Of a DNA stretch of 64,000 bases, positions 61,845-64,000 are shown one piece after another. Both the position numbers and the translations under genes were made by a program. The stretch covers positions 1 through 64,000 of the forward strand of contig NZ_FNRL01000008.1 in NCBI RefSeq assembly GCF_900107795.1, written 5' to 3'. Position 1 is the stretch's first letter. Each line of letters begins with the position of its first letter. Source of the stretch: Chitinophaga terrae (ex Kim and Jung 2007). GTDB lineage: Bacteria; Bacteroidota; Bacteroidia; Chitinophagales; Chitinophagaceae. Under the pieces are notes generated by a model. It was not told where the DNA came from, made no database searches, and was given only the letters and a program-made list of their open reading frames with translations.

Positions 61845-63536
61845 ATGAAACATCAACTTGTTTTTAAAGACTTCCTCGTCTTTGCATTATACTTTATTAT
61901 CGTTGCCGGTTATGGTTATTGGATCTACAGGAAGAAACAGAAGGGGGCGACCAGCGAATCAAAAAATTTCTTTCTTGCAGAGGGTTCTCTCACCTGGTGG
62001 GCAATAGGCGCCTCGATCATCGCTTCAAATATTTCTGCTGAACAGTTTATAGGGATGAGCGGGGATGGCTTTTTTGTGGGCATGGCAGTGAGCGTGTATG
62101 AGTGGTTAGGCGCTGCGGCGCTGATCATTGTGGCGGTTTTTCTCATGCCTGTATATATCCGTAACAAGATCTATACAATGCCCCAGTTCCTTAAAATGCG
62201 CTATAACGAAACGGTAGCGCTGATAATGTCCGTATTCTGGTTGTTTTTATATGTGTTTGTTAACCTAACTTCTATTCTTTACCTGGGCGCCTTGGCTATT
62301 AACGGATTGCTCGGAGGCGCCTATTTTCATGAGGTGATGATCGCACTGGCCATCTTTGCCGTGATCATTACCCTCGGCGGAATGAAGGTAATAGGATATA
62401 CAGATGTGATCCAGGTAGGGGTGCTGATCATAGGCGGGTTGGCTACCACCTGCATGGCATTGACAGTGGTAAGTGAAAAATTTGGTTTCGGGAAAGATAT
62501 TGTGGCAGGATTTAACATCCTGATGAAAGAAGCCCCGGATCATTTCCATATGATGCTGAAAAAGCCGGAGGCGGGCGCCTCACAGGAGTATATCAATAAA
62601 TACCTGATCCTGCCGGGATTTGGAATGTACATCGCCGGGCAGTGGATCAGCAACCTGAATTACTGGGGTTGCAACCAGTATATCACGCAACGTGCATTGG
62701 GGGCCGATCTGCCAACTGCCAGAACGGGTATCCTCTTTGCCGGCTTACTGAAAATACTGATGCCTGTTATCGTAATGCTGCCGGGTATCGTGGCTTATGT
62801 CCTTTACCAGCACGGGCATTTGCCGCAGCTGGAAGGAGGGCATAAAGACGGCGCTTATGCAGCGATCCTTACCCTGTTGCCGGCCGGATTAAAAGGGTTG
62901 GCCATTGCGGCGCTTACTGCTGCCATCGTCGCTTCGCTGGCCGGTAAATCCAACAGTATATCCACCATCTTCACATTGGATATCTATAAAAAATACCTCC
63001 ATACGAAAGCCGATGAAAAACAACTGGTCTGGGTAGGACGACTTACCATTGTTGCAGCAATTGTTATAGGAGTACTTTTTACATGGAACGACCTGCTCGA
63101 TATTGGCGGGGCAGGCGGGTACACATTTGTGCAAAAATATTCCAGCTTTATCAGCCCTGGCGTTTTTGCCACTTTCATCCTGGGGATGTTCTGGAAACGC
63201 ACCAGCGGCGCCGCGGCGGTTGCAGGCATTATAGTTGGCTTTGCAGCTTCGGTTTTCTTTAACCAGGCAGCTGTTAAACTGATGGGGCCTGAAACCATCC
63301 TTTACAGTGCATTCCCTAATGCGCACGGAGAATATGAAATACCATTCTTTATAAGCCTTGGTTGGTCTTTCCTGACCACCGTCATTGTAATGGTGGCAAT
63401 TAGCCTGGCCGGTCCGAGGGTCAGTCCAAAAGCTTTTGTGCTGGACCGGGGCATGTTCAGGCTTTCGCCTTCCTCAGTTATACTCATTGCCGCAATCGTG
63501 CTATTGCTTTCGGCATTGTACGTTAAATTCTGGTAA
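61845..63536 (+). CDS. Sodium/solute symporter (SSS family, SGLT-like)
   Basis: 563 aa from the ATG at 61845; the frame extends 16 codons upstream into the hairpin, which is not coding. About 14 hydrophobic segments. Family motifs: DFLVFALYFIIVAGYGYWIYRKK at the N-terminus, SLTWWAIGASIIASNISAEQFIGMSG (the sodium site region), LKMRYNETVALIM, IAGQWISNLNYWGCNQYITQRALGA and AIVASLAGKSNSISTIFTLDIY. The pattern fits sugar or inositol carriers. Given the adjacent inositol oxygenase, myo-inositol or a similar polyol is the likely substrate (inference). Confidence 0.92.
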   Translation: MKHQLVFKDFLVFALYFIIVAGYGYWIYRKKQKGATSESKNFFLAEGSLTWWAIGASIIASNISAEQFIGMSGDGFFVGMAVSVYEWLGAAALIIVAVFLMPVYIRNKIYTMPQFLKMRYNETVALIMSVFWLFLYVFVNLTSILYLGALAINGLLGGAYFHEVMIALAIFAVIITLGGMKVIGYTDVIQVGVLIIGGLATTCMALTVVSEKFGFGKDIVAGFNILMKEAPDHFHMMLKKPEAGASQEYINKYLILPGFGMYIAGQWISNLNYWGCNQYITQRALGADLPTARTGILFAGLLKILMPVIVMLPGIVAYVLYQHGHLPQLEGGHKDGAYAAILTLLPAGLKGLAIAALTAAIVASLAGKSNSISTIFTLDIYKKYLHTKADEKQLVWVGRLTIVAAIVIGVLFTWNDLLDIGGAGGYTFVQKYSSFISPGVFATFILGMFWKRTSGAAAVAGIIVGFAASVFFNQAAVKLMGPETILYSAFPNAHGEYEIPFFISLGWSFLTTVIVMVAISLAGPRVSPKAFVLDRGMFRLSPSSVILIAAIVLLLSALYVKFW

Positions 63537-63568
63537 TTGCCGGATGTGGTAGAAAGATTTTGATTGAA

Positions 63569-63616
63569 GCGGATGTTAATAAGTAGGTTTCCCGGCTTAT
63601 TAACATCCGCTTTTGG
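63569..63616 (+). terminator. Hairpin/terminator after the symporter gene
   Basis: Perfect 15-bp arms GCGGATGTTAATAAG (63569-63583) / CTTATTAACATCCGC (63596-63610) followed by TTTTGG. It resembles the CGGATGTTTAAT motif of the hairpin at 4575-4663, and a third partial copy, GGATGTTAATAA, occurs near 63704. Confidence 0.7.
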
Positions 63617-63634
63617 TTCCAGGTGATTTTGGTG

Positions 63635-63663
63635 CGAAAAAAAGAGCTGCGGTAAGCAGCTCT
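63635..63663 (-). terminator. Leftward terminator at the right edge
   Basis: Stem AGAGCTGC (63643-63650) / GCAGCTCT (63656-63663) with a 5-nt loop. The A-run before it becomes a T-run on the minus strand, so it suits a gene read leftward from the right edge, such as the one at 63794-63985. A further small palindrome TATACC/GGTATA lies at 63680-63695. Confidence 0.6.
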
Positions 63664-63793
63664 GATTTCTGGGGCCAATTATACCTTTAGGTATATGACA
63701 ACAGGATGTTAATAAATAACGAAGATTCCCTTTGCAAAGGAACGCTGCGGCGATAATTGAAAAAATAGCTATTTATGGGTATTTTCTAAAGGG

Positions 63794-63985
63794 TCAGGAA
63801 ATCGATATTATAAACCCACTGCCGATGCCGGCAATTAACAGCAGCAATAGCTGAACGATATTATGTTGGTAGGGATCAGGAAGGTAGTAATTGGTACTGC
63901 GATGGGTTATGTAGAGGCTAAAGCCAATAAGGCCATGGAGGAAGGCGTAGCATAACGGAATATATAACAATAATTGTACTGGCAT
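63794..63985 (-). CDS. Putative small membrane protein, 63 aa
   Basis: Short open frame with an ATG at 63985. Two hydrophobic segments, LLLYIPLCYAFLHGLIGFSLYI (positions about 4-25) and a C-terminal IVQLLLLLIAGIGSGFIISIS, are joined by a polar loop TNYYLPDPYQHN. The clean two-helix layout and a leftward terminator 130 bp downstream argue for a real gene, but there is no family match and upstream sequence is outside the window. It could equally be chance. Confidence 0.4.
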   Translation of the reverse strand: MPVQLLLYIPLCYAFLHGLIGFSLYITHRSTNYYLPDPYQHNIVQLLLLLIAGIGSGFIISIS

Positions 63986-64000
63986 ATTACAAGGTATTCG

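Noticed and set aside
1..64000. tRNA, rRNA or riboswitch genes
   Set aside because: No cloverleaf, rRNA-like segment or recognisable riboswitch core was seen while reading the gaps; a covariance search was not possible.

Overview
The window is about 60 kb of chromosome from a Bacteroidota bacterium, most likely Chitinophagaceae (Chitinophaga-like), with the end of a mobile element at its left edge. The assignment rests on gene content: two SusC/SusD pairs with fasciclin lipoproteins, an HU-CCDC81/SPOR protein, S9 peptidases, a YtxJ protein and DUF4230. It is supported by promoters of the TTG-N18/19-TAnnTTTG type and the general lack of Shine-Dalgarno sites. All identifications come from reading the sequence and from memory of protein families; no database search was run.

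Layout. 1-3450 is AT-rich accessory DNA: tandem terminal repeats of an IS21-like element, an HTH gene probably cut at its 5' end, a DUF262/DUF1524 (GmrSD-like) restriction protein, and a tyrosine integrase inactivated by an internal deletion. 3598-12.1 kb is housekeeping: coaA, an aldehyde dehydrogenase divergent from an MFS carrier, a pfkA-pyk operon and a prolyl oligopeptidase. 12.2-24.4 kb holds an RmlD-like reductase, an HU-CCDC81/SPOR envelope protein, a TPR plus outer-membrane-barrel pair, DoxX, a thioesterase, cinA, a 2-oxoacid dehydrogenase E2, a secreted tail-fibre-like protein and an RRM protein. 24.7-44.6 kb is a mixed block: AraC, GNAT and cupin genes, an S9 peptidase, EamA, a polyprenol-phosphate glycosyltransferase, a DEDDh exonuclease, mpl, a small lipoprotein with ytxJ, ubiX, aroQ, a NagD-like HAD phosphatase, an M42 peptidase, a UbiA-like protein, an acyl-CoA carboxylase beta subunit and a LuxE-like protein.

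45.8-59.7 kb is one long rightward cluster in which a four-gene module (SusC, SusD, fasciclin lipoprotein, accessory lipoprotein) occurs twice with no degradative enzyme. 59.7-63.5 kb is a likely inositol unit: a LacI repressor with a palindromic site beside its start codon, divergent from inositol oxygenase and a sodium/solute symporter.

The most striking unexplained structure is a family of five long palindromic intergenic elements (about 173-199 bp) between 27.9 and 40.7 kb. Arms differ between copies but match within each copy. All five contain a conserved asymmetric, largely unpaired segment that gives them a direction, and in the four unambiguous cases that direction is the same relative to the gene whose 3' end they follow. 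Other regulatory candidates are an 11+11 bp inverted repeat filling the promoter of the lipoprotein-ytxJ operon, a 14-bp palindrome before the GNAT gene, and the LacI site.
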